From CAZWKQ01 sp964634005 (GTDB taxonomy: Bacteria > Bacteroidota > Bacteroidia > Bacteroidales > JACABE01): a DNA stretch of 64,000 nucleotides. Positions 8,888 through 17,975 of this stretch are shown here, piece by piece. The stretch is taken from the NCBI GenBank assembly GCA_964634005.1, contig CAZWKQ010000012.1, forward strand, positions 18,463 through 82,462, written 5' to 3'. The notes below the pieces were generated by a model. That model was not told where the DNA came from, ran no database searches, and saw only the letters and a list, made by a program, of their open reading frames with translations. Position 1 is the first letter of the stretch. The number at the start of each line of letters is the position of its first letter. A program made the translations under genes and the position numbers.

Positions 8888-9877
8888 TTATTTTAATTTT
8901 TCAATTTCACTTTTCACTCTTTCATCAGAAAGTTTAACATAACCTGCCTCATTAACATATTTTTGTCCGTCAGTCAATACCCATAAAATAAAGTTTCTTA
9001 CGAGCGATTTCTTTGGAGTTCCCTGAGAAACAAAATACAAAGCCCTTGAAGGCGGAGACGGATAAACTCCATCTCTGATGGCATTCATTATATCATCAAG
9101 AGTTTCATAAACCATTTCTTCTTTATCAATTTTGCCGTTTGAATTTATATCAATCGGAACTACATCAATACCTTGATATTTCTTACGTGTATTAATGTCA
9201 TAAACATAGGCAATATTGTTAAACCCTATACCATTTATATCTTTTCTTACAGCATCGGCTACACCCGGATCTCCATTTACTCCTATACCTTTAATATCTT
9301 CTTGTTTTTTATTTTTTAAAAACTTTGCCCACATTTCGGCAGCTCCGCAAGCATCAGATCTGGTATAAACATTTATTGGTGAGTTATTTGTAGTTTTATA
9401 CAACCAACCCCATTTTCTGTAATTTCCTGTAATAAATATCTCATAAAAATCATTTTGCTTTAATCCTTTTTCTTTCAAATCTTTCATTATTGGATTTTTT
9501 TCATTTACCGTAGCTAAAACAGCATCTTTTGCAACAGCAACAAACCAAGCACCTTTTTGCTTTTCTTCATCGCTGATTTCTTTTGAAAACATCCCTAAAT
9601 CGACCATTTCCGAAAGTGCATCTGTCATTCCTTTTCCGGCTCCACCGGCAGATACATTGATTGTAACTTTAGGATGTAGTTTCTGATATTCCTCAGCCCA
9701 CCTGACTGTCAATGGATAAAGAGCAAATGCTCCCGAAATACTTATAGTACCCGATAAACTATCTTTGCCGTCAGTTGATTTATTTGAGCCATTATTGCAC
9801 GAAAATAACGACATCGACAAAATCAATGTTACTAAAGTAAGCACATTTAATGTTTGTTTGATACAATTGGTTTTCAT
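8888..9877 (-). CDS. pstS: Phosphate-binding lipoprotein PstS
   Basis: A 329-aa periplasmic binding protein. A hydrophobic signal ends in a lipobox-like LFSC with Cys27, so it is probably a lipoprotein. The ligand-binding loops are SGAFALYP (48-55), SAGGAGKGM (76-84) and RSDACGAAEMW (173-183). Residues 243-254 (DINSNGKIDKEE) match an EF-hand calcium loop at positions 1, 3, 5, 6, 8 and 12, an embellishment absent from classical E. coli PstS. It is the first gene of pstSCAB, 51 bp after hydA. No clear promoter is visible in that gap, so read-through from hyd is possible. Confidence 0.92.
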   Translation of the reverse strand: MKTNCIKQTLNVLTLVTLILSMSLFSCNNGSNKSTDGKDSLSGTISISGAFALYPLTVRWAEEYQKLHPKVTINVSAGGAGKGMTDALSEMVDLGMFSKEISDEEKQKGAWFVAVAKDAVLATVNEKNPIMKDLKEKGLKQNDFYEIFITGNYRKWGWLYKTTNNSPINVYTRSDACGAAEMWAKFLKNKKQEDIKGIGVNGDPGVADAVRKDINGIGFNNIAYVYDINTRKKYQGIDVVPIDINSNGKIDKEEMVYETLDDIMNAIRDGVYPSPPSRALYFVSQGTPKKSLVRNFILWVLTDGQKYVNEAGYVKLSDERVKSEIEKLK

Positions 9878-9928
9878 TTTATTTATCTTTTTATTTTTTA
9901 TAATTATTTAACTTATTATTTTTCAATA

Positions 9929-11647
9929 TTATAAAACCTCTCTTCTTCTAAAATCAGTATATAACATATTTTTGTTGTTTTCTGAAATGTTGAAAAAATT
10001 TTGATAAATTTCGTTTACCAAAGGATTTTTATGAGCAAACTTTATCGATTCTTTATCATCAACATCATAAATAGCTTTGATTCGCGATTTTACAGCTTCT
10101 TTGTTTGAAGGAATAGGTTGTCCGCCACCATTAATGCAACCATTTTGACATGACATTACTTCTACAAAATGTATATCATTCCTGCCATTTTTAATCTCAT
10201 TTATAATTTTTTCGGCATTAATAATATCGCTGACAACAGCAACACCTATATTATAATTTTGAGTTTTAAGAACAAACTCTTTCCTGTTTTTATTTATGGT
10301 TCTTAATTCAGTAATTTTATAATTAACCATATCAGAATTATTGATAATATAGTAGAGCGTTCGTAAAACAGCTTCGGTGACTCCACCCGATGCAGCGTAC
10401 AATTTCCCCGAAGAGCTTCGTGTTCCTAAAGCAGCATCTGATAATTCCGATTCGATATTCATTAAATCAATTCCGTAAAGCCTTATTAATCGTGCCAACT
10501 CTCTTGTAGTAAGGACTGCATCAACATCGGTTATACCTTTATGGGTCATTTCTTCACGCTGAGCTTCAAATTTTTTAGCAATGCAAGGCATAATGGAAAC
10601 ATTATATATATTTTCGGGCATAAATGATTTGCTTTCGGAATAATAGTTTTTAACAAGCATACCCATTATTTGCTGCGGTGATTTTACTTTTGACAAATTT
10701 CCGATCATTTCAGGGTGAGTTTGCTCAACATATTTAACCCAAGCAGGACAGCAACTTGTGAATAAAGGTAAGTTTTCGCCCTTATTTATTCGGTTTAACA
10801 ATTCATTTGCAACTTCAATTGCGTTAATATCGGCACCTAAGCTTGCATCGAATACTTTGTGAAATCCAATTTTTCGTAATGCAGCATTGAGCATTCCGTT
10901 TATATCTTTACCTGCTTTGATTCCGAATTCTTCGGCAAGTGATACTGTAATAGAGGGGGAATAACTTATTACAACATGTTTATTGGGATTATTTAATGAA
11001 TCTATTGTTTCAGGTAAATGATCTCTTTCGTAAAGAGCACCAGTAGGGCAAACCATAATACACTGACCGCAATTTATGCAACTCGATAGATTGATTCCTT
11101 TTTCACAAGCAGTAGTAATTTCGCAATATTTGCCTTTCTTAATGAAATCAATAGCAGTAACTCCGACAATTTCCTCACATACCCTGACACACCTTCCGCA
11201 CAAAATGCACTTTTTGGGGTCACGTATCATGCATGAGCCTGACCTGTCGGCTTTTTGATTACCTTTTCTTCCGCTTATTCTTCTTTCAAGAACATTTAAT
11301 TCAATGGCTAACTTTTGTAATTCGCAATTGCCGTTACGTTCACAATAAAGACAATCGTCAGGATGATTTGATAACAAAAGTTCAACAATAGTTTTTCGGG
11401 CTTTAATTACTTTGGGAGAATGTGTTTTTATCCTCATCCATTCTTCTACCTGTTGAGAACAACTTGGTACAAGATTCTCATATCCTTCAACTTCTACTGC
11501 ACAAATTCTACAGGCACCGGATGGAGTAAGGTCTTCCATAAAACATAGTGTAGGAACTTTTATTCCATTCCTGTTTAAAGCCATTAAAATAGTTTCACCT
11601 TTTTTGGCTTTAATTATTTTATTATTTACTTCTATATCAAATACCAT
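9929..11647 (-). CDS. hydA: NADH-linked [FeFe] hydrogenase catalytic subunit
   Basis: A 572-aa catalytic subunit that makes or oxidises H2. It holds a [2Fe-2S] domain (Cys35, 46, 49, 63), a His-Cys cluster site (His95, Cys99, 102, 108) and two [4Fe-4S] motifs (147-157 and 190-200). The H-cluster motifs are complete: TSCCPAW (Cys299/300), MPCIAKKFE (353-361) and MSCQNGCINGGGQP (Cys500/504). All residues lost in the sensor paralogue at 4321-6309 are intact here, so this one should be catalytic. With HydB and HydC it forms a trimeric, possibly electron-bifurcating enzyme using NADH and ferredoxin. It lies 25 bp after hydB. Confidence 0.96.
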   Translation of the reverse strand: MVFDIEVNNKIIKAKKGETILMALNRNGIKVPTLCFMEDLTPSGACRICAVEVEGYENLVPSCSQQVEEWMRIKTHSPKVIKARKTIVELLLSNHPDDCLYCERNGNCELQKLAIELNVLERRISGRKGNQKADRSGSCMIRDPKKCILCGRCVRVCEEIVGVTAIDFIKKGKYCEITTACEKGINLSSCINCGQCIMVCPTGALYERDHLPETIDSLNNPNKHVVISYSPSITVSLAEEFGIKAGKDINGMLNAALRKIGFHKVFDASLGADINAIEVANELLNRINKGENLPLFTSCCPAWVKYVEQTHPEMIGNLSKVKSPQQIMGMLVKNYYSESKSFMPENIYNVSIMPCIAKKFEAQREEMTHKGITDVDAVLTTRELARLIRLYGIDLMNIESELSDAALGTRSSSGKLYAASGGVTEAVLRTLYYIINNSDMVNYKITELRTINKNRKEFVLKTQNYNIGVAVVSDIINAEKIINEIKNGRNDIHFVEVMSCQNGCINGGGQPIPSNKEAVKSRIKAIYDVDDKESIKFAHKNPLVNEIYQNFFNISENNKNMLYTDFRRREVL

Positions 11648-11672
11648 TTCTTAAACTTTGAAAATATATTGA

Positions 11673-13616
11673 TTATTTAATATAAATTGCACTGAATTTA
11701 CATGTTTCGAAACATATACCACAACCTATACATTTGCTTTCGACAATAAAGTGAGGATATTTAACAGTTCCAATAATAGCATTAACCGGACATTTTCGCA
11801 TACAAGCATTGCAGCCGGTACATTTTTCTACATCTATATAAAAAGTTCTTAATTCTTTACAAACACCTGCCCTGCATTTTCTATCGAAGATATGTTCTTC
11901 ATATTCATCTCTAAACCACTTAAGTGAACTTAAAAAAGTATTAGCTGCATTTTTTCCTAAACCGCAAAGTGATGTATCTTTAATAACATCGGCAATATTT
12001 TCGAGTTGCATTACGCCTTTAAATCTGTCTAAGGTTTGATGTGAAGTTTCATCTTTAGGAATTTTAGTAATCTTTTCGATTATCTCATACATTCGTTGAG
12101 TTCCTTCACGACAGGGAATACACTTTCCACAACTTTCGTGTTGTATGAAATTTAAGTAAAACTTAGTCAAATCAACCATACAGGTATCTTCATCCAAAAC
12201 AACAATACCTCCCGAACCCATGAAAGTTCCGGCATTCTTCAATTCATCATAATCTATCGTTAAATTAAGATTTTGTTCAGTAATAAAACTACCTGCCGGA
12301 CCTCCTAACTGTATTGCTTTAAATTTCTTATTATTTTTTAGTCCCCCTCCTATATTTTCAACAATTTCTGCCAATGTCTTACCCATTTCAACTTCTATCA
12401 ATCCGTGATTTGCAATTTTTCCGGAAAGAGAAAGAATTTTGGTTCCTTTGCTGTTTTGTGTACCAATATTTGTAAACCATACAGGACCATTATTAATAAT
12501 ATTCGGAACATTTAGCAAAGTTTCCACATTATTTACAACTGTAGGCTTACCAAACAGTCCTTTTTCAGCGGGATATGGAGGCCTTGTTCTTGGCATTCCT
12601 CTTCTGCCTTCAATACTGCTCAACATAGCTGTTTCTTCCCCACAAACAAATGCCCCCGGAGCTTTTTTTATAATTAAATCAAGATTAAATCCGCTATCGA
12701 GAATATTTTCACCTATTAATCCCAAATTTCTCGCTTGATTAACAGCATTTTTAAGTCTTTCATAGGCTAAAATATTGTCGGAGCGAATATAAACATAAGC
12801 TTTGCTTGCACCAATTGCATAAGAGGCAATTGCTATACCCTCGATTAATTTATGAGGATTACTTTCAATTAATATTTTCTCCATAAAAGAACCGGGGTCA
12901 CTTTCATTCGAATTACATATCAAATATCTCTGGTCGGAAGCGGTTTCGTGTGCCAATTTCCATTTTTGACCCGTCGGGAAACCTGAACCTCCCCTACCCC
13001 TTAAGCCACTTTTACTTACAATACGACATACTTCATCAGATGTATAATGATAAATCGATTTTACATAAGCTCTGTAACCGCCATTGGCTATAAATTCTTC
13101 TATTGATTCTGGATTAATAATACCGTTCAATTCAAGTAAAATTCTTTTTTGACCGGAGAAAAAAGGTAAATTTTCAATATTATTAATATTGTCCCACTTC
13201 TGAAGTTTTTTTTGATTATATTGTCCTATAACATTATCTGAAACAATGTTGTTATTAAAAACACCGTCTAATATATTCGTAACCGATTCCGCATCGACAT
13301 TTTTGAATGATATTCTGCATAATCCCGGCATCTGAACATCCATAACAGGCTCTAAATGGCAAGCACCTATACACCCTACACTCACAACTTCGGCATCTAT
13401 TTTCTTCTCTTTAAGATAAACATTTACGGCCTCTTTCGTTTTTAAAGCTCCGGCAGCTATACCGCAAGACGAGGTGCCTATATAAATTACAGGTTTTCTT
13501 ACCGTTTCACGTTTAAGTTGTTTTATCATCTCATCCGCTTCTTTGCCGGCAGATGTTGTATCGTTTTGTAACACATTTTTAGTTAAAAACTTAATAATAT
13601 TCTCCATAAAAATCAT
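11673..13616 (-). CDS. hydB: Hydrogenase NADH-binding subunit (NuoF-like)
   Basis: A 647-aa flavoprotein carrying the FMN and NAD(H) sites. A thioredoxin-like [2Fe-2S]-type N-terminus (Cys51, 82, 86 visible) precedes the NuoF core, which has GRGGSGFPTGQKW, SNESDPGSFMEK and the FMN-site motif GAFVCGEETAMLSSIEG. The N3-type cluster motif ESCGKCIPCREG follows. The C-terminus adds two ferredoxin [4Fe-4S] motifs (KCTGCNACMRKCP and KCIGCGICFETC). It passes electrons between NADH and HydA. A second ATG three codons in (13607) is an alternative start. It lies 6 bp after hydC. Confidence 0.95.
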   Translation of the reverse strand: MIFMENIIKFLTKNVLQNDTTSAGKEADEMIKQLKRETVRKPVIYIGTSSCGIAAGALKTKEAVNVYLKEKKIDAEVVSVGCIGACHLEPVMDVQMPGLCRISFKNVDAESVTNILDGVFNNNIVSDNVIGQYNQKKLQKWDNINNIENLPFFSGQKRILLELNGIINPESIEEFIANGGYRAYVKSIYHYTSDEVCRIVSKSGLRGRGGSGFPTGQKWKLAHETASDQRYLICNSNESDPGSFMEKILIESNPHKLIEGIAIASYAIGASKAYVYIRSDNILAYERLKNAVNQARNLGLIGENILDSGFNLDLIIKKAPGAFVCGEETAMLSSIEGRRGMPRTRPPYPAEKGLFGKPTVVNNVETLLNVPNIINNGPVWFTNIGTQNSKGTKILSLSGKIANHGLIEVEMGKTLAEIVENIGGGLKNNKKFKAIQLGGPAGSFITEQNLNLTIDYDELKNAGTFMGSGGIVVLDEDTCMVDLTKFYLNFIQHESCGKCIPCREGTQRMYEIIEKITKIPKDETSHQTLDRFKGVMQLENIADVIKDTSLCGLGKNAANTFLSSLKWFRDEYEEHIFDRKCRAGVCKELRTFYIDVEKCTGCNACMRKCPVNAIIGTVKYPHFIVESKCIGCGICFETCKFSAIYIK

Positions 13617-13622
13617 TATAGT

Positions 13623-14081
13623 TTATTGATTCTTTAAACTATCTATCAGCTCACGAATATCTCCAATTTTAACATTAGTATATGTATGGCCGTTTACTTC
13701 AATCACAGGCGATAAGCCACACGAACCCAAGCAACTGACCTGTTCGATACTAAACTGACCATCTCTGGTTGTTTGTCCGGCACTTATTTTTAGCTCCTTT
13801 TCCAACTCTTTTAAAATTACCGACGATTCGTTTAAATGACATACCGTTCCATTACATATTTTAATGTGAAATTTACCGTTAGGTTTAAATTTTAAATTAT
13901 TATAAAACGAAGCAATTCCATATACTTTCGATGATGCCAGATTAAAATACCTGCTGATTACCGAAATAGACTCTTCGGATAAATAACCCTCTTGCTCTTG
14001 AATTTCTGTCATTAAATCGATTAATCCACTTCTATCATCAGGTTTATACTTTCTTAATATCTCTTCAAAATTTATTCCCAT
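13623..14081 (-). CDS. hydC: Hydrogenase [2Fe-2S] subunit (NuoE-like)
   Basis: A 152-aa thioredoxin-fold [2Fe-2S] protein. The cluster Cys lie in CNGTVCHL and SCLGSCGLSP, the family's C-x4-C and C-x3-C pattern. The N-terminal part (YKPDDRSGLIDLMTEIQEQEGYL) is typical of NuoE/HndA. It is the first gene of hydCBA. A TAnnTTTG -7 box lies 29 bp upstream, and Rex-like palindromes overlap and extend beyond the -33 region. Confidence 0.95.
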   Translation of the reverse strand: MGINFEEILRKYKPDDRSGLIDLMTEIQEQEGYLSEESISVISRYFNLASSKVYGIASFYNNLKFKPNGKFHIKICNGTVCHLNESSVILKELEKELKISAGQTTRDGQFSIEQVSCLGSCGLSPVIEVNGHTYTNVKIGDIRELIDSLKNQ

Positions 14082-14109
14082 AATTCGCGGAATTATTTTA
14101 ATTTGTTTA

Positions 14110-14139
14110 CAAAAATAACAGAACTTTTCGATTTAACAA
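14110..14139 (-). promoter_or_regulatory. Predicted promoter of hydCBA
   Basis: On the minus strand a TTG (14139-14137) is followed after 19 bp by TATTTTTG (14117-14110). This is the Bacteroidota -33/-7 arrangement (TTG, then TAnnTTTG). It leaves a leader of about 25 nt before the hydC ATG at 14081. The -33 part lies inside the palindrome at 14132-14153. Read by eye only. Confidence 0.6.
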
Positions 14140-14180
14140 TAATTATTGTTAAAAAAATAACATTGTTATTTGCTTAACAA
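14132..14180. promoter_or_regulatory. Putative Rex operator array upstream of hydCBA
   Basis: Three overlapping palindromes fill 49 bp. The first (14132-14153) is a perfect 22-bp palindrome, TTTAACAATAA joined to its exact reverse complement. The second (14146-14163) is TTGTTAAAAAAATAACAT. The third (14163-14180) is TTGTTATTTGCTTAACAA, with perfect TTGTTA/TAACAA arms and a 6-nt spacer. The Rex box known from clostridia is TTGTTAA-N4-TTAACAA; the third site fits 13 of its 14 fixed bases and the second 12. Binding here would cover the -33 element. Rex itself is encoded about 11 kb downstream in the same cluster. Confidence 0.7.
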
Positions 14181-14197
14181 CCAAAATTTAATTTTGG
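14181..14197. terminator. Inverted repeat after the AddB-like gene
   Basis: CCAAAATTTAATTTTGG is a 17-bp palindrome with one central base. It lies between the stop of the AddB-like gene and the Rex-like array. A T-run follows it only on the plus strand (CTTTTTTATA), where no gene ends, so it is a weak terminator candidate for the minus strand. It could equally be another operator half. Confidence 0.3.
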
Positions 14198-14233
14198 CTT
14201 TTTTATAAGGAATTAATTAATAGTTGGGTCAAT

Positions 14234-17065
14234 CTAAATCAATCTGTTACATATTTCTGAATATTCGCAATATTTGCAATTGTCTTCGTTCGAGGTTTGA
14301 GTGAAAGGCAATTTTTTATCAAAAATCTCAGAAATTAAGCTTACAAGCAAATTTTCAAATTCTACGATATTATTATGATCGACTTCTTGTTTATTTATTT
14401 TCAGACTAATAAGTCCTTCTGAAGGCTTTATTAGTGAAATTATTCCTGCTTCCCAATTATATTTCTTTAATTCGGGAAATTGCTTATTTAAAAGTAAATA
14501 ATAAAACAACAATTGAAAAGCATACGAATACTTTTTATCTTCTGTAACTTTTTCTATATCCGACACTTGAACGTTTTCTTTATTTATACTTCCTGATTTA
14601 TAATCAATTATTCTTAAAGTGCCATCAATTAAGTCAATTCTATCAATATTACCTTTTAAATTAACCGTAATTTCTTTATTTTCAATAATTAAATTTAAAT
14701 TATTTAATATTTCTTGCTCGAGAAACAATATTTTAAGAAACTTATTCTCATTCTCCAACTTTTTTATACTAGTTTTTTCGTTGTACAATAACTTTTTAAT
14801 CCATGATTTTATTAATTCGTAAATCAGAAAGTTTAAACCATAATCTATAGTTCCACCGCTATATAACTTATCAAATGCTTTGTTTAGAGTGAGAGCCAAT
14901 TTATTGCTTATTTCATCAATATCTCGGACTGAGATAGTTTTTCCAACAAACGGATAATATAACTCTTTCAAAGTATCATGAATTATATTTCCCTTGGTAT
15001 TATCCATAATATTTTCTTCGATAGTATCAGGAACATCAAGATTAACAATATATTTGAAATAAAATTTCAATTTACAATTGATGTAAGTGTTGAGCAATGT
15101 TGCCGAAAAACCTTTATTAGCCAATAAAAAAATCTTTTCAATGATTTCATCATTTTTTTCAATAATTATACCATTGATATTTTCAGATTTATAACTTGTG
15201 ATATTAACTAATCTTTCTCTTATAACAATATTTGAATTTATTTTAGGCAACTCATATTTCAATTGATAAATAAATCTGCTTTTATCGCCGCCCGAAAATT
15301 CATCAGGTTCTGTATTGTACAATATCTTTATATTTCCAGCTCTTTGAATAAGACGATAAAAATGATAAGCAAAAACAGCATCTTTCTCAATAATGGCGGC
15401 AATTCCGAATTTATTTTTTATACTCAATGGGATAAGAGAGTTGTTTTTGTTCGATTTTGGGATAATACCTTCATTAACAGACAATAAAATAACATTTTTA
15501 AAATCAAGCAAACGGGTTTCAAGAACTCCCATTATTTGCAACCCACTCAAAGGTTCGCCATAAAAAGACAGAGTTTCAGTATTTGCCTGTCTTTTGAATA
15601 ATTTTCTTAAAACTATTATATTAATATAACTTGCATTTAAATCAATATTATTGATTATCTGATGAAATATTTCGGAGAAACCAAATAAGAATTCATTATT
15701 TAATTCATACTTCATTAAAATCTCATTTCCTTTCAGATAATCGATAAGGCTAAAAATAATATTTATTAATTGCTTTGTAGTATTTTGAGTATTGAATATT
15801 TCCAGTAAATTATTATCCACAAAACCATTCTCAGAAAACAAAACCAAAATATCGTTGTAATTGTAAAAAGTTTGATTAGTATTAGAGATTTTATCAATAA
15901 TATTCTGAGTATCAAATGCAATTTTAAAATAACTGTGTTTTAATATTTTTAAAAGATCGATATAAAATATAGTTCGGAAATGATTGTTTATATTAGAAAA
16001 TCGGCATTGATTTTCGTGCAAAAGAAGAATACTGTCGAAAAGATCGAAAATAGTGGTCTGTCGTAATGGGAATCCCATTGTAACATTGAATTTTCCGATA
16101 TCTGCCGGCAAAGAGTTTATAACAGGAATAAGTAAATTTTCATCGCATAAAACAATTGCCGTTGACTCGAGATTTTTTTCTTTTTCATATATTTCATTTA
16201 TAATTTCCGGCAAAACTTTTGCTTGCCCTATTTTCATTGGCACTCCTATCAAATCGATATTTTTGGCAAGTTCAGCGAAATTGTTTTCGATAAAAAGGCT
16301 GTTATTATTTATTAAACCTTTGTTTTTGAGCTTTCTGAAAAAAAAACCGGCTTCTTGGTTCTTATTTTCGAAATAATATTTATCAATATCCCATATTATT
16401 TCTGATTTCAGGTTTTTCAAAAAGTGATTTATTATTTTTTCTTCCGAAGGTGTTAACGCATTAAATCCGAGGAAAATAAAGCGTTCTGAATTTAAACCGA
16501 GACCTATTTTTTCAATATTATCTGCTACAAATCTGTAGTTATAACCTTGATAGGCAATCTTGAGATTTGAAATACGCTCTTTTAGTTTTAAATAATAATC
16601 TTTTAAAGATTTATAAAAACTCAAATATTCTTTCTGAAAATCAGTAAGTGGTTTACCGTCTAAATTCCATAATTCAATAGCTTTAGTTTCGGTTATAAAA
16701 TCAAAAATTCCGTCAATATCTGCCAAGAAAAAGTCAATTTCATTAAAATCGGCAATCATCAGTTCCGCTACTCCGATAAATTCATCGAAAGTTCGGTAAT
16801 TTGTAGGGTTTAGCTCAATATGAATTTTATAAAGTTCATTTATTAAAAAAATCTGATTTGCAGGTTTCCTGTCAGAAAGTTCATTCACAAAATCTTCTAT
16901 AGAATAAAACTTTGGAGACCAAAACGGCTTGTTATAATGGTTTGCTAGATATTTTTTCAGATACAAGCTTCCTCTTCTGTTTGGAAGAATTATAGTTAAC
17001 GAATTTGTTTCGGAACCGTAATTTTGAAAAATATAATCGGCAGTTTTTTCTAAAAAAGTGGTCAT
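14234..17065 (-). CDS. AddB-like PD-(D/E)XK nuclease
   Basis: A 943-aa protein of the AddB-like family that, in Bacteroidota, accompanies AddA in double-strand-break end resection. The N-terminal part resembles an inactivated helicase (LTIILPNRRGSLYLKKYL). The nuclease motif is in the C-terminal quarter (GNIDRIDLIDG, then RIIDYKSGS). One Cys in NTYINCKLKFYFKY and three in the terminal CKYCEYSEIC fit the Fe-S staple of AddB/Cas4-type nucleases. addA is not in the window. It starts 5 bp after the nucleotidyltransferase gene, so the two are co-transcribed. Confidence 0.85.
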   Translation of the reverse strand: MTTFLEKTADYIFQNYGSETNSLTIILPNRRGSLYLKKYLANHYNKPFWSPKFYSIEDFVNELSDRKPANQIFLINELYKIHIELNPTNYRTFDEFIGVAELMIADFNEIDFFLADIDGIFDFITETKAIELWNLDGKPLTDFQKEYLSFYKSLKDYYLKLKERISNLKIAYQGYNYRFVADNIEKIGLGLNSERFIFLGFNALTPSEEKIINHFLKNLKSEIIWDIDKYYFENKNQEAGFFFRKLKNKGLINNNSLFIENNFAELAKNIDLIGVPMKIGQAKVLPEIINEIYEKEKNLESTAIVLCDENLLIPVINSLPADIGKFNVTMGFPLRQTTIFDLFDSILLLHENQCRFSNINNHFRTIFYIDLLKILKHSYFKIAFDTQNIIDKISNTNQTFYNYNDILVLFSENGFVDNNLLEIFNTQNTTKQLINIIFSLIDYLKGNEILMKYELNNEFLFGFSEIFHQIINNIDLNASYINIIVLRKLFKRQANTETLSFYGEPLSGLQIMGVLETRLLDFKNVILLSVNEGIIPKSNKNNSLIPLSIKNKFGIAAIIEKDAVFAYHFYRLIQRAGNIKILYNTEPDEFSGGDKSRFIYQLKYELPKINSNIVIRERLVNITSYKSENINGIIIEKNDEIIEKIFLLANKGFSATLLNTYINCKLKFYFKYIVNLDVPDTIEENIMDNTKGNIIHDTLKELYYPFVGKTISVRDIDEISNKLALTLNKAFDKLYSGGTIDYGLNFLIYELIKSWIKKLLYNEKTSIKKLENENKFLKILFLEQEILNNLNLIIENKEITVNLKGNIDRIDLIDGTLRIIDYKSGSINKENVQVSDIEKVTEDKKYSYAFQLLFYYLLLNKQFPELKKYNWEAGIISLIKPSEGLISLKINKQEVDHNNIVEFENLLVSLISEIFDKKLPFTQTSNEDNCKYCEYSEICNRLI

Positions 17066-17070
17066 TTATT

Positions 17071-17802
17071 TTATTTTAACTCTTTAATATAATTCGTGGC
17101 TTCCTTCAACTTATTGATACTGCCTAAATCGAACCAATAATCCTGATCATGTATATATGCCTTGATTTTTTCTTTTTTCGACAATCGCAAATATACGTCT
17201 ATAATAGAAAATTTACCAACTTCTGCAATCATGGGTAATAGTTCGGGAGAAATAACCTGAACACCACTGAATGCAAGGGGTATAAGTTCTTCTCTTTTAT
17301 AATTTTCATTAACAATCACTAATTCATTAGCAGTGGTGTTTTCCCAACCCGAAAGAAATAATTCGCTGTTGAAAAGTAGCTTTCTGTTGCTTTCTCTATT
17401 CCTTACTGCCAATGTTGCCAATGCTTCGCTTTCTAAATGCTCGTTATACAGGTCTATAAGATTGATATTTGTAGCAATATCGACATTATAAGCAAAGAAA
17501 GGCTTACCATCGTTGAAAAAATGAGCAGCTTTTTTCAGTCCACCGCCTGTATCAATTAAAAAACGGCTCTCATCGGAAAATTCAATTCTAATTCCAAAAT
17601 CATTTTTCTTAAAATAATCTTTTATCAAATCGGCAAAATGATGAACATTAATAATAACTTCATTTACTCCGGCATCTATAAGCTTTTTTAAAACAACTGC
17701 GATAAATGGTTCTCCGTCTAATTCTACCAGTGCCTTAGGTTTATCGTTTGTCAACGGTTTTAGTCTTGACCCTAAACCTGCCGCAAATATCATTGCTTTC
17801 AT
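17071..17802 (-). CDS. Sugar-1-phosphate nucleotidyltransferase (MurU-like)
   Basis: A 243-aa cytoplasmic nucleotidyltransferase. The N-terminal motif AAGLGSRLKPLTNDKPKALV is the nucleotide-binding signature, INVHHFADLI follows, and NVDI marks the metal-binding Asp. Length and sequence resemble MurU/RmlA-like short enzymes that make UDP-MurNAc or similar sugar nucleotides in cell-wall recycling. The usual sugar kinase partner (AmgK) is not adjacent. The substrate is therefore a family-based guess. Confidence 0.82.
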   Translation of the reverse strand: MKAMIFAAGLGSRLKPLTNDKPKALVELDGEPFIAVVLKKLIDAGVNEVIINVHHFADLIKDYFKKNDFGIRIEFSDESRFLIDTGGGLKKAAHFFNDGKPFFAYNVDIATNINLIDLYNEHLESEALATLAVRNRESNRKLLFNSELFLSGWENTTANELVIVNENYKREELIPLAFSGVQVISPELLPMIAEVGKFSIIDVYLRLSKKEKIKAYIHDQDYWFDLGSINKLKEATNYIKELK

Positions 17803-17850
17803 AACAAAATTTAAGTTTAAATAGTATTTTTTTCTATAATTATTTAATTT

Positions 17851-17973
17851 CTAATTATTTGCTTTAGGCTTACATAATTTCTTAGCCTTATTTGAAGTGC
17901 TGTTACATTTTTTACAAATGTATTTATCTTCTTTTGAATTTTTATCTGAATTACATTTTTTTTCTTTTGACAT
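17851..17973 (-). CDS. 40-aa Cys/Lys-rich small protein
   Basis: An open frame of 40 codons from ATG 17973 to TAG 17851. It starts 2 bp after the stop of the HsdR_N-like gene. The product has Cys7, Cys20, Cys23 and Cys34 (with CKKC in the middle) and 13 Lys, so it looks like a tiny basic zinc-ribbon or metal-binding protein. No function is recognised. The four spaced Cys, the tight spacing to the upstream gene and the clean start argue that it is real. Confidence 0.6.
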   Translation of the reverse strand: MSKEKKCNSDKNSKEDKYICKKCNSTSNKAKKLCKPKANN

Positions 17974-17975
17974 TG

